64,000 nucleotides of DNA, taken from assembly GCF_900258035.1 (NCBI RefSeq), contig NZ_OGTP01000012.1:62001-126000 (forward strand), written 5' to 3'. This document shows positions 7,766 through 16,801 of this stretch, piece by piece. A program made the position numbers and the translations under genes. Position 1 is the first letter of the stretch; each line of letters opens with the position of its first letter. Under the pieces are notes generated by a model. The model did no database searches and had not been told where the DNA came from. It saw nothing but the letters and a program-made list of their open reading frames with translations. This DNA is from Caballeronia novacaledonica. GTDB lineage: Bacteria; Pseudomonadota; Gammaproteobacteria; Burkholderiales; Burkholderiaceae.

Positions 7766-8836
7766 TCAGCTCGTCGTCGCGCGGTCGATCACCTTGAAGC
7801 GCGTACGCTTTTGCGCGCGCACGACCGCCTGATACGCGTCGAGATATTGCCGCGCCATCCGATGCGACGTGAAGCGCTCCTCGAAGCGCGCGCGCACGCG
7901 TTCGCGCGACAACGTGTGCAGCCGATTCACCGCGGCCACCGCGCCGATCTCATCCTCGACGATGAAGCCCGACACGCCTTCGTCCAGCACTTCCGGCACC
8001 GAGCCGCGATTGAACGCGATGACCGGCGTGCCGCACGCCATCGCTTCGATCATCACGAGCCCGAAGGGCTCCGGCCAGTCGATCGGGAACATGAGCGCGT
8101 GCGCGCCCGAGAGAAACTCGGCCTTCTGACTATCGTTGATCTCGCCGACATATTCGACGTACGGCAGCTCCAGCAGCGGCGCGATCTCGCGCTCGAAATA
8201 CTCGTGATCGGCGAAATCGACCTTGGCGGCGATCTTGATCGGCAAGCCGCAGCGTCCCGCGATACGAATGGCCGTATCGACACGCTTTTCCGGCGAGATG
8301 CGCCCGAGGAACGCCAGATACTTCTGCTCGACCGGCTGCGGCACGTAGAGCTTCTCCGGCAGGCCGTGATACACGGTGCTGACCCACTTCGCCTGCGGCA
8401 GCGGATGACGCTGCGCATCGGAAATGGAAATCACGGGTGCCGTGTTGAACGTGTCGAAGACCGGCTGCTGCTCGGGAAGATCGAGACGGCCGTGCATCGT
8501 CGTGACGAACGGCGTGTCCTGGCGCTTGAAGAGCGAGAACGAGTAATAGTCCATGTGGAAGTGGAGGACGTCGAACTCTTCGGCTCGGCGGCGCACCAGT
8601 TCCATCAGCAGCATGTGAGGCGCGATGCGGTCGCGGATCGCCGGGTCGAGCCGCAACGCGCGCGGCCACACGGCTTCCAGGTTGGCGCTGGTTTGCGAAT
8701 CGCCGGTTGCGAAGAGCGTCACGTCATGACCGAGCTCGACGAGCGCCTCGGTGAGATACGAAACGACGCGCTCGGTCCCGCCATACAGCTTCGGCGGCAC
8801 CGACTCGGTCAGCGGAGCAATCTGGGCAATTCTCAT
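7766..8836 (-). CDS. family 4 glycosyltransferase
   Basis: A 356-residue retaining glycosyltransferase of the GT4 / GT-B fold, probably cytoplasmic. The N-terminal domain begins MRIAQIAPLTESVPPKLYGG, with the acceptor-side GGTERVVSYL loop; the C-terminal Glycos_transf_1 domain has YLAFLGRISPEKRVD and the E-x7-E donor motif in EPFGLVMIEAMACG. ATG 8836 is preferred over more upstream starts because the fold begins immediately and GGAGACG lies upstream. It follows otsA on the same strand after 216 bases, so it may act on a trehalose-linked or osmoprotective glycan, but donor and acceptor are unknown. Confidence 0.82.
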   Translation of the reverse strand: MRIAQIAPLTESVPPKLYGGTERVVSYLTEALVELGHDVTLFATGDSQTSANLEAVWPRALRLDPAIRDRIAPHMLLMELVRRRAEEFDVLHFHMDYYSFSLFKRQDTPFVTTMHGRLDLPEQQPVFDTFNTAPVISISDAQRHPLPQAKWVSTVYHGLPEKLYVPQPVEQKYLAFLGRISPEKRVDTAIRIAGRCGLPIKIAAKVDFADHEYFEREIAPLLELPYVEYVGEINDSQKAEFLSGAHALMFPIDWPEPFGLVMIEAMACGTPVIAFNRGSVPEVLDEGVSGFIVEDEIGAVAAVNRLHTLSRERVRARFEERFTSHRMARQYLDAYQAVVRAQKRTRFKVIDRATTS

Positions 8837-9052
8837 CGTTCTCGTCTCCATGCGGATATCGGCCGCAGCGCGCATCGAGTATGACAGCGAGCCGTAAGGT
8901 CGGACAACAAGGTTTGCCCTTACGCGTAATTCCGTCTCGCGCGGTTCGACGGCGCCGTGAATGCATTATCGAGTGCAAGCGCGCCCGCCACGGACGTCTA
9001 TTGCACTTTCATCGCTCTGTTACACCAGCGAAACACTCGTTTCGCGCGACGG

Positions 9053-10438
9053 TTACGCTTTCGCGTCGCCGCGCAGATCCGCGAGGAAGTCGTCGCGCCA
9101 TACGCCCAGATCGTGTTTGCGCAGCGCGACCATGTTGGTTTCGTAGCGCTGCTTGCGCTCGGCGAGCGGCATTGCGAGCGCGCGCCCGATCGCCTCGCTC
9201 GTGCCGACGATGTCATGCGGGTTGACCATCACCGCGCCGGTCATTTCATCGGCCGCGCCGGCGAATTGCGACAGCACGAGCACGCCGGGATCGTCCGGAT
9301 TCTGCGCGGCGATGTATTCCTTCGCGACGAGATTCATGCCGTCGCGCAGCGGCGTGACGAGCCCGATTTGCGATTCGCGAAAGAGCGACATCAGCTTCCA
9401 GCGGTCGTAGCGCTGGTTGAGATAGCGGATCGGCGTGTAGTCGAGCCCGGAATAGCGCCCGTTGATACGCCCCGCTTCGTACTCCAGGTTCTGGCGGATC
9501 TGCTGATAAGTCTCGACGTCCGAGCGCGTCGGCGGCGCGATCTGCACGAGCGTGACGTTGCCGCGCCATTCGGGCGATTTCTCCAGAAAATGCTCGAACG
9601 CGCGAAAACGCTCGACGAGCCCTTTCGAGTAATCGAGCCGGTCCACGCTCATGATGAGCTTGCGGCCTTCGAGGCTCTGCTTCAGGTCCATCACGTCCTG
9701 ACGCGCTTCGCCGCGTTCGGCCTGCTCCGCGATTTCGTCCGGAAACACGCCGATGCGATACACGTTCGTCCTGAGCTTTCGTCCGAACGCTTCGACGCGG
9801 CCGTCGGACGTCGCGCTGCCGTGCGCGTGCCGCACGATGTAGTCGTGAAACGCGACGCGGTCCCGTTCGGTCTGAAAACCGACCACGTCGTAGCAGCACA
9901 GCGACCTGACCAGTTCCTCGTGCGGCGGAATGTTCAAGAGAATCTGCGGCGACGGAAACGGAATATGCAGGAAGAAGCCGATGCGATTGCTGATGCCCGC
10001 CGAGCGCAGCGCTTCGGCGAACGGGATCATGTGATAGTCGTGGACCCAGATGATGTCGTCGGGTTCGAGCAGCTTGATGAGCTTGTGCGCGAGCCACGCG
10101 TTCACGCGCCGGTAGCCGGCGTATTCGTCGCGATCGTAGACGGCGAGATCGTTGCGATAGTGGAAGACCGGCCAGAGCATCGCGTTCGAGAAGCCGCGGT
10201 AATACTGGTCGTAGTCCTTCTTCGGCAGGCCGACGGTCGCGAACGTCACCGCGCCGTCCTGTTCGAGCTTCGGCCCCTGGTTCGCCACGGTTTCGCTCAC
10301 CACGTCCCCGCTCCAGCCGAACCAGACGCCGCCGCTGTCCTTCAGCGCGCCGAAGACGCCGACGGCGAGCCCGCCCGCGGAGCCCTTGGTTTCGGTCGGC
10401 GTGGCGACCCGGTTGGATACGACGACGAGACGGCTCAT
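9053..10438 (-). CDS. otsA: alpha,alpha-trehalose-phosphate synthase (UDP-forming) OtsA
   Basis: A 461-residue GT20 glycosyltransferase that makes trehalose-6-phosphate from UDP-glucose and glucose-6-phosphate. Visible motifs are SNRVATP at the N-terminus with the following GSAGGLAVG loop, the [13 protein letters not shown] region, the donor-binding RLDYSKGL and the C-terminal [14 protein letters not shown]. The length is close to the E. coli enzyme. The start at 10438 has AAGGAA upstream and gives [12 protein letters not shown]; the frame extends upstream without similarity. A phosphatase gene (otsB) is not visible in this window. It is flanked by a mechanosensitive channel and a glycosyltransferase in the same direction, consistent with osmotic stress. 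Confidence 0.92.
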   Translation of the reverse strand: MSRLVVVSNRVATPTETKGSAGGLAVGVFGALKDSGGVWFGWSGDVVSETVANQGPKLEQDGAVTFATVGLPKKDYDQYYRGFSNAMLWPVFHYRNDLAVYDRDEYAGYRRVNAWLAHKLIKLLEPDDIIWVHDYHMIPFAEALRSAGISNRIGFFLHIPFPSPQILLNIPPHEELVRSLCCYDVVGFQTERDRVAFHDYIVRHAHGSATSDGRVEAFGRKLRTNVYRIGVFPDEIAEQAERGEARQDVMDLKQSLEGRKLIMSVDRLDYSKGLVERFRAFEHFLEKSPEWRGNVTLVQIAPPTRSDVETYQQIRQNLEYEAGRINGRYSGLDYTPIRYLNQRYDRWKLMSLFRESQIGLVTPLRDGMNLVAKEYIAAQNPDDPGVLVLSQFAGAADEMTGAVMVNPHDIVGTSEAIGRALAMPLAERKQRYETNMVALRKHDLGVWRDDFLADLRGDAKA

Positions 10439-10514
10439 ATGCGTTCCTTTTCCTCTTCGAACTCTTCTTTTTAGAATAAACCCGAAATTATCGACTGGAA
10501 AATCCGGCGCGGGT

Positions 10515-11738
10515 TCAGCTCTTTCCAGTCGATGCCGCCGCATGCGCGCGCGGGTCCGGACCGCCCGGCTCGCCGCGGCTCGCGACCGGATCGGCGGGCG
10601 TGTTCGCCGTGCTGGCAGCCTGCGCCGGGCTCTCGCGTTCGAGCGGCGGCGCGAAATCGACGTGCCGGTCCTTGTCCGTCGACAAATCCGCGCGCGCTCG
10701 CGGCAGATACTGCGGATACGCGGCCTGCACGAAGTTCACGAGCCCTTCGCGCACGCGGCAGCGCAAATCCCAGTTGAGCGCCGAATCGAAGGAACTGACG
10801 AGCACGCGAAGCTGCATCGCGCGGTCGGTGGCGTCGGTGACTTGCAGCACCTGCACGCGGCCGTCCCACTCCGGCGCGTGCGCGAGAATGCGTTCGAGCT
10901 CTTCGCGCAGCGGCGCGATCGGCATCCGGTAATCGACGTACAAAAACACGGTGCCGATGATCTGCGAACTGTTGCGCGTCCAGTTCGTGAACGGATTCTC
11001 GATGAACCACTGCAACGGCACGATGAGCCGCCGCTGGTCCCAGATGCGGATCGACACATACGTGCCGGTGATCTCCTCGACGCGGCCCCACTCGCCCTGA
11101 ATCACGACGACATCGTCGAGGCGAATCGGCTGCGACAGCGCGATCTGCAATCCCGCGATCAGGTTGCCGAGCACCGGCCGCGCCGCGATACCGGCGACGA
11201 GTCCCGCGACACCCGCCGACGCCAGCAGGCTCGCGCCGATCTGCCGCACGCTCGGAAACGCCATCAGCGCCGCGCCGAAGCCGATGATCACGATCACCAC
11301 CATCACCGAGCGCTCGAGCACGCGCGCCTGCGTGTGGATGCGGCGGGCGTTGAGATTGTCGTCGGTGTCGAGCGGATGCGCCTGCACGATCGCCTCGCCC
11401 ACCGCGCCCGCCGAACGCGCCGCGAGGAACGTGAGCGCGCCGATCAGCGCGACGGTTTCGACATCGCGCAGCACGCCGATGAACGGCAGCGTATCGGGCG
11501 CCTCGAAAATCATGAAACCGATTCCGAGGATGATGAGCAGGATCAGCGCGGGCGTGTCGACATAGCGCAGCACGACGCTCATCAGCGGATACGGCCGCGC
11601 GATGCGCAAGAGGATGCGCGCGCCGATGCGATGCACGCCCACCGCGACCGCCACCGCGATGACGGCCACCACGAGCGCGCCCGGCCAGGTGCCGAGCGGC
11701 CGTTCCGCGAGAGTCAGGAAGTGATCGAGTGAGAGCAT
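10515..11738 (-). CDS. MscS-family mechanosensitive ion channel
   Basis: A 407-residue channel of the small-conductance mechanosensitive family in the inner membrane, releasing solutes on hypo-osmotic shock. Four or five hydrophobic helices occupy about residues 15-170; the pore helix is the Gly/Ala-rich SLLASAGVAGLVAGIAARPV followed by GNLIAGLQIALSQPIRLDDVV, then the cytoplasmic beta domain (VEEITGTYVSIRIWDQRRLI) and an alpha/beta domain. A Pro/Ala-rich tail of about 70 residues ends the protein. The ATG at 11738 has no strong ribosome binding site, so the start is uncertain. It lies 76 bases upstream of otsA, suggesting joint osmotic regulation. Confidence 0.85.
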   Translation of the reverse strand: MLSLDHFLTLAERPLGTWPGALVVAVIAVAVAVGVHRIGARILLRIARPYPLMSVVLRYVDTPALILLIILGIGFMIFEAPDTLPFIGVLRDVETVALIGALTFLAARSAGAVGEAIVQAHPLDTDDNLNARRIHTQARVLERSVMVVIVIIGFGAALMAFPSVRQIGASLLASAGVAGLVAGIAARPVLGNLIAGLQIALSQPIRLDDVVVIQGEWGRVEEITGTYVSIRIWDQRRLIVPLQWFIENPFTNWTRNSSQIIGTVFLYVDYRMPIAPLREELERILAHAPEWDGRVQVLQVTDATDRAMQLRVLVSSFDSALNWDLRCRVREGLVNFVQAAYPQYLPRARADLSTDKDRHVDFAPPLERESPAQAASTANTPADPVASRGEPGGPDPRAHAAASTGKS

Positions 11739-11891
11739 GAGCGTCGCGGGATCGGCCTCGTGAAAGTGAATGCGGCGAGGTGGATGCTGCGAAATGCAGT
11801 GGCGAGGGCCGTCCAGGCGCGGCCGTGGCGCTCGTCGCGCCGGCAAGCACGGCGCCGGAACGCGCGATGGCGTCCCGGCGTCACAACACGT

Positions 11892-12248
11892 TCAGCGTTC
11901 CGCCTTGCAGGGGAACGCCTTGCCGAGACCGAGCGAGACCATCGTGGTCGCGTTGAAATCGGCCTTGTCGGGATTATTGGCGATGTACTTGCGCACCGCG
12001 TCCGTCAGTTGCTGCGGCTTCACGTCCGCGGGCAGGCAGAAGTACTGGCCGACCTGCGGCCCCGAGGTTCCGCCGATCGCCTCGATCGTGTTGTAGATGC
12101 CGTCCGCCGCGCCTTCGATATAGGCCGCGCAGGCGGTCCGGGAATTGGGATCCGTTTTGGTGCAGAGCTTGTTCAGATCGTTGCCGGTAAATGCGAACGC
12201 GCAAACGGGCGTCGCGAGAGCACAGGCGAGGACGAATTCCCGCAGCAT
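11892..12248 (-). CDS. secreted Rap1a/Tai immunity-family protein
   Basis: A 118-residue exported protein. A signal peptide spans residues 1-18 (LREFVLACALATPVCAFA). The mature part has the layout of Rap1a/Tai proteins: GNDLNKLC near the N-terminus, C-AAYIEGAADG in the middle, YFCLPADVKPQQL and a final AFPCK, giving four cysteines that probably form two disulfides. Named members such as Serratia Rap1a and Rap2a neutralise type VI amidase effectors in the periplasm, but many relatives are stand-alone. AAGGAAG precedes the ATG. No effector or type VI gene is nearby, so immunity function here is unproven. Confidence 0.7.
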   Translation of the reverse strand: MLREFVLACALATPVCAFAFTGNDLNKLCTKTDPNSRTACAAYIEGAADGIYNTIEAIGGTSGPQVGQYFCLPADVKPQQLTDAVRKYIANNPDKADFNATTMVSLGLGKAFPCKAER

Positions 12249-12343
12249 GGTCTTCCTTTTATGTTGAGCGGCGGCTTGAAAGAGGCAATGGGTTCGGGGC
12301 GATGCGCGGCCGCGCCTGCCCCGGGACTTGCTGTCGCGCTGCG

Positions 12344-13123
12344 CTATTTTGCACCGTTTGAGCCGCTTTGCGGAGCGCCGCCGCCTTGTGGCATCGAATC
12401 CAGACGCGCCTGCAAGCCTTCCGCGACATCCTTCTCGTTGTACTTGCGGGCGAAGTCCACCGCCGTCATGCCGAGCTGGTTCTTGACGCGCAGATCCGCG
12501 CCTTCGTCGAGCAGCAGCTTGCAGGTCGAAAGATGACCGCCGCGCGCGGCCATCATGAGCGGCGTCGTGCCGTTGGGCGAACCGGCGTCGATATACGCGG
12601 AATGATCGACGAGGATCTTCACGATATTGTCATTGCCGTTGGTTGCCGCGTAGTGCAGCGGCGTCCAGCCCTTCTTGTTCACTTCGGCGTCCTTCGCGAT
12701 CAGCAGATTCACGAAAGTCGCGTCGCCGTTGAGGGCGGCGAGCATCATCGCGTTTTCGCCGGCCGGGTCGAGCTTTTCCAGATCGGTCTTCGGATTGTCG
12801 GCGAGCAACTGGCCGACCTTGTCCGACTTCTCGCGCGCGGCGATCACGAGAATCGGTGTGCCCGTGTTGTCGACGGTATTCGGGTCCGCGCCTTCCGCGA
12901 GCTGCTTCTTCACGGCCGATATGTCGTCGAACTTGACCGCCTTGATGAGCGAATCCACGGATGCGGCCCAGACCGGCTGCGCGATCGCGCAGGCCGCGAG
13001 CAGCGCGCCGGCGACGAGACCGCGCACGGCAGCGCTTGCCCGCGCATTGCGTGCGTTGCGCGCACGGGAAACGTTTGGCGCGCTCGTCGCGGACAACGTG
13101 GAAACCATCGGGGAATTGTTCAT
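12344..13123 (-). CDS. periplasmic ankyrin-repeat protein
   Basis: A 259-residue protein with a long N-terminal region, a signal or anchor segment near residues 33-53 (RGLVAGALLAACAIAQPVWA) and four or more ankyrin repeats from about residue 60 to 235. Repeat signatures include GTPILVIAAREK, GENAMMLAALNGD, GWTPLHYAATNGN and GTTPLMMAARGGH. The tail is Gly/Ser/Gln rich. Ankyrin repeats bind protein partners; periplasmic versions in bacteria are linked to protecting or inhibiting enzymes such as catalases, but no partner is evident. GAAGGT lies before the ATG. It follows tatD by 54 bases on the same strand. Confidence 0.8.
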   Translation of the reverse strand: MNNSPMVSTLSATSAPNVSRARNARNARASAAVRGLVAGALLAACAIAQPVWAASVDSLIKAVKFDDISAVKKQLAEGADPNTVDNTGTPILVIAAREKSDKVGQLLADNPKTDLEKLDPAGENAMMLAALNGDATFVNLLIAKDAEVNKKGWTPLHYAATNGNDNIVKILVDHSAYIDAGSPNGTTPLMMAARGGHLSTCKLLLDEGADLRVKNQLGMTAVDFARKYNEKDVAEGLQARLDSMPQGGGAPQSGSNGAK

Positions 13124-13177
13124 AAGTGACCTTCGGATTGCTTTGAAACAGTTTTATCGCGCGCGGGCCGGCCGCCC

Positions 13178-13963
13178 TCAGACTGGCCGCGCGATCTTGA
13201 AGAGCCGGAAGAAGTTGTCGGTGGTCGCCTGTGCGACGGCTTCTTCCGGCTGCTCGCGCAACTGCGCGATGAAACGTCCGACATAACTCACGTACGCAGG
13301 TTCGTTCGGCTTGCCGCGATACGGCACCGGCGCGAGATACGGCGAATCGGTTTCGATGAGCAGACGCTCGATCGGCACGCGCCGCGCGACGTCCTGCACA
13401 TCTTTCGCATTCTTGAACGTGACGATGCCCGACAGCGAAATATGAAAGTTCTGCGCAAGCGCCCGTTCCGCGACTTCCCACGGCTCGGTGAAACAATGCA
13501 TCACGCCGCCCGGCACGCCCGCGCGCTCTTCTTCCATGATGCGCAGCGTGTCGTCCGACGATGAACGCGTATGAATGATGAGCGCCTTGCCCGTCCGATG
13601 CGCCGCGCGAATATGCGTGCGAAAGCGCTCGCGCTGCCATTCCATCTCGGCGATGCTGCGCCCTTCCAGACGATAGTAGTCGAGCCCGGTTTCGCCGATC
13701 GCGCAAACCTTCGGATGCCCGGCCAGCTCGACGAGTTCCGCGACGCTCGGCTCTTTCGCCTCTTCGTGATCCGGATGCACGCCGACGGACGCATACACGT
13801 TCTCGTGTTTCTCGGCGATGTCGAGCACCGAAGGCAGCGTTTCCAGATCGACCGACACACACAGCGCGTGCGTGACGGAGTGCGCGCGCATCTTGTCGAG
13901 CACGTCGGGCAGACGGTCGGCGAGTCCTTCGAAGTTGATGTGACAGTGTGAATCGACGAACAT
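13178..13963 (-). CDS. tatD: TatD-family metal-dependent DNase/hydrolase
   Basis: A 261-residue TIM-barrel metallohydrolase of the TatD family, active as a 3'-5' exonuclease/DNase in characterised members. Metal-binding features are the N-terminal DSHCHINF, the GETGLDYY segment and later histidines in HTRSSSDD, VMHCFTEP and the TDSPYLAP aspartate. Length is normal. AAGGAG stands six bases before the ATG. It is the third gene of mltG-tmk-holB-tatD, a common betaproteobacterial order, and this paralogue is often called YcfH. Confidence 0.9.
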   Translation of the reverse strand: MFVDSHCHINFEGLADRLPDVLDKMRAHSVTHALCVSVDLETLPSVLDIAEKHENVYASVGVHPDHEEAKEPSVAELVELAGHPKVCAIGETGLDYYRLEGRSIAEMEWQRERFRTHIRAAHRTGKALIIHTRSSSDDTLRIMEEERAGVPGGVMHCFTEPWEVAERALAQNFHISLSGIVTFKNAKDVQDVARRVPIERLLIETDSPYLAPVPYRGKPNEPAYVSYVGRFIAQLREQPEEAVAQATTDNFFRLFKIARPV

Positions 13964-14006
13964 CCGGTGCTCCTTGATACGTTTCCCGCGTCGCGGCTCG
14001 ATGACT

Positions 14007-15047
14007 TCAGGCGATATAGATGTCGCGATAGCCGATGAACAGTTCCTCGAACACGAGCCGCGCGTTGAGCGGGTGATTTTCCACCGCGCGCTGGCGCGTG
14101 ACGGTCTTCATGTAGCGGACGAGCGCGGCGGAGTCGGCGCTTTGCGCGCATCGCGCGAGCGCTTTCGCCGCGCCGGGAAAATAGCGCGGCCGGCCCGCCG
14201 TGCGCTCGGCAAGCAGATCGTACAGCCAGCGCTGCAGCCAGCCGAGCACGAGCGGCACCGGCAGCTTCTGCAGGTTTTCCCCGCAGGCGAAGGCGTCGCA
14301 ATTCGGACCGGCGGCGAGTTGCGCGAGCGTGAAGTCGCGCAAGGCGCGATTTTCGTCGTTCGCGAGCGCCAGTGCAGCAAGCGGCGCGCCGCCTGCCTGC
14401 GCGAGCAGCCCCGCCGGATCGTCGATACCCTGCGACGCGAGCCACGCGCTCGCTGCTTTGGACGGCGGCACGCTCATCGGCCATTGACGGCAACGGCTGA
14501 TGATCGTCGGCAACAGCCGGTCGACGCGCGCCGACACCAGCAAGAACACCACGCCCGAGGGCGGTTCTTCGAGCGTTTTCAGCAATGCATTCGCCGCCGC
14601 GACGTTGAGCGCTTCGGCCGGATACAGCACCACGACGCGCATGCCGCCCCGATGCGAACCGACGCTACAGAAGTCCAGCAGCCCGCGCACCTGCTCGATC
14701 TTGATTTCCTTGCTGGGCGTGCGGGACTTCTTGCCTTCGTCGCCATCGGGCTTGTCGGCGGGCGCGTCGGTCGTGTCGGCGCTGCCGGCGGCGAGACCGG
14801 CGAGCGCTTCAGGCAGCACCGCGCGGTAATCGGGATGATTGCCTTGCGAAAACCACAGGCACGCCGGGCACGTCCCGCACGGCTCGCCATTCGGCGCGGC
14901 CATCTCGCAGAGCAGCCCCTGCGCCAGATGCTGCGCGAACTGGAGCTTGCCGATGCCCGCCTCGCCATGCAGCAGCAACGCGTGCGGCCAGTGCGCGCGC
15001 AATTGTTGAAGACGCTGCCAGTCGTCGGTGTGCCAGGGGTAGATCAT
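14007..15047 (-). CDS. holB: DNA polymerase III delta-prime subunit
   Basis: A 346-residue clamp-loader subunit that helps open the beta clamp during replication. The AAA+ core shows the P-loop-like GEAGIGK near residue 27, four cysteines of the zinc module (LCEMAAP, EPCGTCPACLW), and the sensor region LLKTLEEPP. The last third is the clamp-loader collar domain. No clear ribosome binding site is seen upstream of the ATG at 15047. It sits between tmk (18 bases upstream) and tatD (43 bases downstream), the canonical neighbourhood for holB. Confidence 0.9.
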   Translation of the reverse strand: MIYPWHTDDWQRLQQLRAHWPHALLLHGEAGIGKLQFAQHLAQGLLCEMAAPNGEPCGTCPACLWFSQGNHPDYRAVLPEALAGLAAGSADTTDAPADKPDGDEGKKSRTPSKEIKIEQVRGLLDFCSVGSHRGGMRVVVLYPAEALNVAAANALLKTLEEPPSGVVFLLVSARVDRLLPTIISRCRQWPMSVPPSKAASAWLASQGIDDPAGLLAQAGGAPLAALALANDENRALRDFTLAQLAAGPNCDAFACGENLQKLPVPLVLGWLQRWLYDLLAERTAGRPRYFPGAAKALARCAQSADSAALVRYMKTVTRQRAVENHPLNARLVFEELFIGYRDIYIA

Positions 15048-15065
15048 CGGTATATTTGTATTAAA

Positions 15066-15686
15066 TCAGAGGCTTGCAAGCAGTTCTTCGAGTTTTTCAC
15101 GAATATCGTCGATGGAACGCGTCGAATCGACGATAAAAAACCGCTGCGGCGATTCCTCCGCGCGGCGCAGATATTCGTTGCGCGTGCGCTCGAAAAACGC
15201 CTCCGACTCGCTCTCGAACTTGTCCGGCGCGCGGGCCGCCGAGCGGCGCTCGCTCGCGGTGTCGGTGGGCACGTCGAAAAGCACGGTCAAATCGGGCTGA
15301 AAACCGCCCTGCACCCAGCGCTCCAGCGCTTCCAGCTTGTCGCGCGGCAGGCCGCGCCCGCCGCCCTGATACGCGAACGTCGCGTCCGTGAAACGGTCCG
15401 ACAACACCCAGTCGCCGCGCGAGAGCGCCGGTTCGATCACCTGCGCCAGATGTTCGCGGCGCGCGGCGAACATCAGCAGCGCTTCTGTTTCGAGATCCAT
15501 CGGCTGATTCAGCAGGATGCCGCGCAGCGTTTCGCCAAGCGGCGTGCCGCCCGGTTCGCGCGTCATCGCGACGCCATGCCCGGCGGGCGCCAGCTTCGCT
15601 TCGAGCTGCTGGCGGAACCAGTCGAGATGCGTGGTCTTGCCCGCGCCGTCGATGCCTTCGAACGTAATGAACTTGCCGCGCGCCAT
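15066..15686 (-). CDS. tmk: thymidylate kinase
   Basis: A 206-residue kinase that phosphorylates dTMP to dTDP in DNA precursor synthesis. The P-loop [11 protein letters not shown] is at residues 8-18, the dTMP-binding [11 protein letters not shown] and [19 protein letters not shown] segments follow, and a lid-like Arg-rich region is present. Its ATG lies directly before the mltG stop codon, with GGGG in the mltG end as likely ribosome binding site, so the two genes are translationally coupled. Confidence 0.93.
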   Translation of the reverse strand: MARGKFITFEGIDGAGKTTHLDWFRQQLEAKLAPAGHGVAMTREPGGTPLGETLRGILLNQPMDLETEALLMFAARREHLAQVIEPALSRGDWVLSDRFTDATFAYQGGGRGLPRDKLEALERWVQGGFQPDLTVLFDVPTDTASERRSAARAPDKFESESEAFFERTRNEYLRRAEESPQRFFIVDSTRSIDDIREKLEELLASL

Positions 15687-16697
15687 TCATTGACCCCGGA
15701 TGTATTTGTCGACGGCCTTGTTGTGGTCGCCCAGATTGTCGGAAAAGATGCTGCTGCCGTCGCCGCGCGACACGAAATACAGCGCGTTGCTCGCGGCGGG
15801 ATTGAGCGTGGCGTTCAGTGCGGCCACGCCGGGCAGCGCGATCGGCGTCGGCGGCAGGCCCATGCGCGTGTAGGTATTGTACGGAGTGTCCGTCTGCAGG
15901 TCTTTTTTCCTGAGTTTGCCGCCGTAGGTCGGGCCGAGGCCGTAGATCACGCTCGGGTCGGTCTGCAGCGGCATGCCGATACGCAGCCGGTTCGCGAACA
16001 CCGCCGCGACGAGCGGCCGGTCCGACGCGCGCCCCGTCTCCTTCTCGACGATCGACGCCATGATGAGCGCGTCATAGGGCGTCTTGTATGGCAGATTCTG
16101 CGCGCGCGTGTTCCACGCTTCGGCGAGACGCGCCTGCATCAGCCGGTACGCGCGCTTGTAGACGGCGAGATCGCTCGTGCCCTTGTCGAAGAGATAGGTG
16201 TCCGGGAAGAACAGGCCTTCGGCCGATGCCTTGTCCACTTCGGGCGCGCCGATCGCGCGCAGCAGGTCGGTGTCGGTCATGCCGGCCGTGTCGTGCGTGA
16301 GCGCGGGATTGCTGTCGAGTTCGCCGCGCATTTTCTGCAGCGTCCAGCCTTCGATGACGGTCGCGACATATTCGTTCACGTCGCCGCGCGCGATTTTCTC
16401 CAGCACTTCGTAAGGCGTGATGCCGCTCTTGAAAGCGTAATTGCCGGACTTCAACTGCGCGGACAGGCCGAGCACGCGCGTCATCAGCACGAACAGTTCG
16501 GGTTCGACGGGCACGCCGCCACGGTTCAACTGGGCGCTCACGCTGCGCAGGCTGCTGTGGGGCTTGATGGTGACGTCGAGTTCGGGCGCCGACAGCGTCA
16601 TCGGCCGGTTGGCCCACCAGTACACGCCGCCCGCGACGGCCGCTGCGAGCATCGCGACGAACACCGCCGCCGCGACACATTTCTTGAAAAAGGACAT
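15687..16697 (-). CDS. mltG: endolytic murein transglycosylase MltG (YceG)
   Basis: A 336-residue membrane-bound lytic transglycosylase that cleaves nascent peptidoglycan and sets glycan-chain length. An N-terminal membrane anchor covers about residues 6-25. The YceG domain contains the catalytic-glutamate motif IVEKETGRASDRPLVAAVF and the PLQTDPSVIYG segment. The start may be ATG 16697 or the GTG at 16706; neither has a good ribosome binding site. It heads the mltG-tmk-holB-tatD unit and is divergent from ygfZ; the 104 bases between hold a TATAAT element. Confidence 0.9.
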   Translation of the reverse strand: MSFFKKCVAAAVFVAMLAAAVAGGVYWWANRPMTLSAPELDVTIKPHSSLRSVSAQLNRGGVPVEPELFVLMTRVLGLSAQLKSGNYAFKSGITPYEVLEKIARGDVNEYVATVIEGWTLQKMRGELDSNPALTHDTAGMTDTDLLRAIGAPEVDKASAEGLFFPDTYLFDKGTSDLAVYKRAYRLMQARLAEAWNTRAQNLPYKTPYDALIMASIVEKETGRASDRPLVAAVFANRLRIGMPLQTDPSVIYGLGPTYGGKLRKKDLQTDTPYNTYTRMGLPPTPIALPGVAALNATLNPAASNALYFVSRGDGSSIFSDNLGDHNKAVDKYIRGQ

Positions 16698-16723
16698 GCG
16701 AAACACGCTTGAGATAAGACCAA

Positions 16724-16729
16724 TATAAT
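16724..16729 (+). promoter_or_regulatory. candidate -10 element in the mltG/ygfZ divergent region
   Basis: A perfect TATAAT reads towards ygfZ, about 70 bases before its ATG. No good -35 hexamer lies at the right distance. The reverse complement, ATTATA, could also contribute to mltG expression. Confidence 0.3.
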
Positions 16730-16801
16730 AACTTGCCGCCTGCGCCAGAGCCGCTTTATCGGGCTTGCGCCCAAACGATAGGATTGACAGCCCGCCGACC
16801 C

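Noticed and set aside
13974..16712. Open frame of 912 codons on the plus strand opposite holB, tmk and mltG
   Set aside because: Same cause; Arg/His/Ala-rich translation with no family features.
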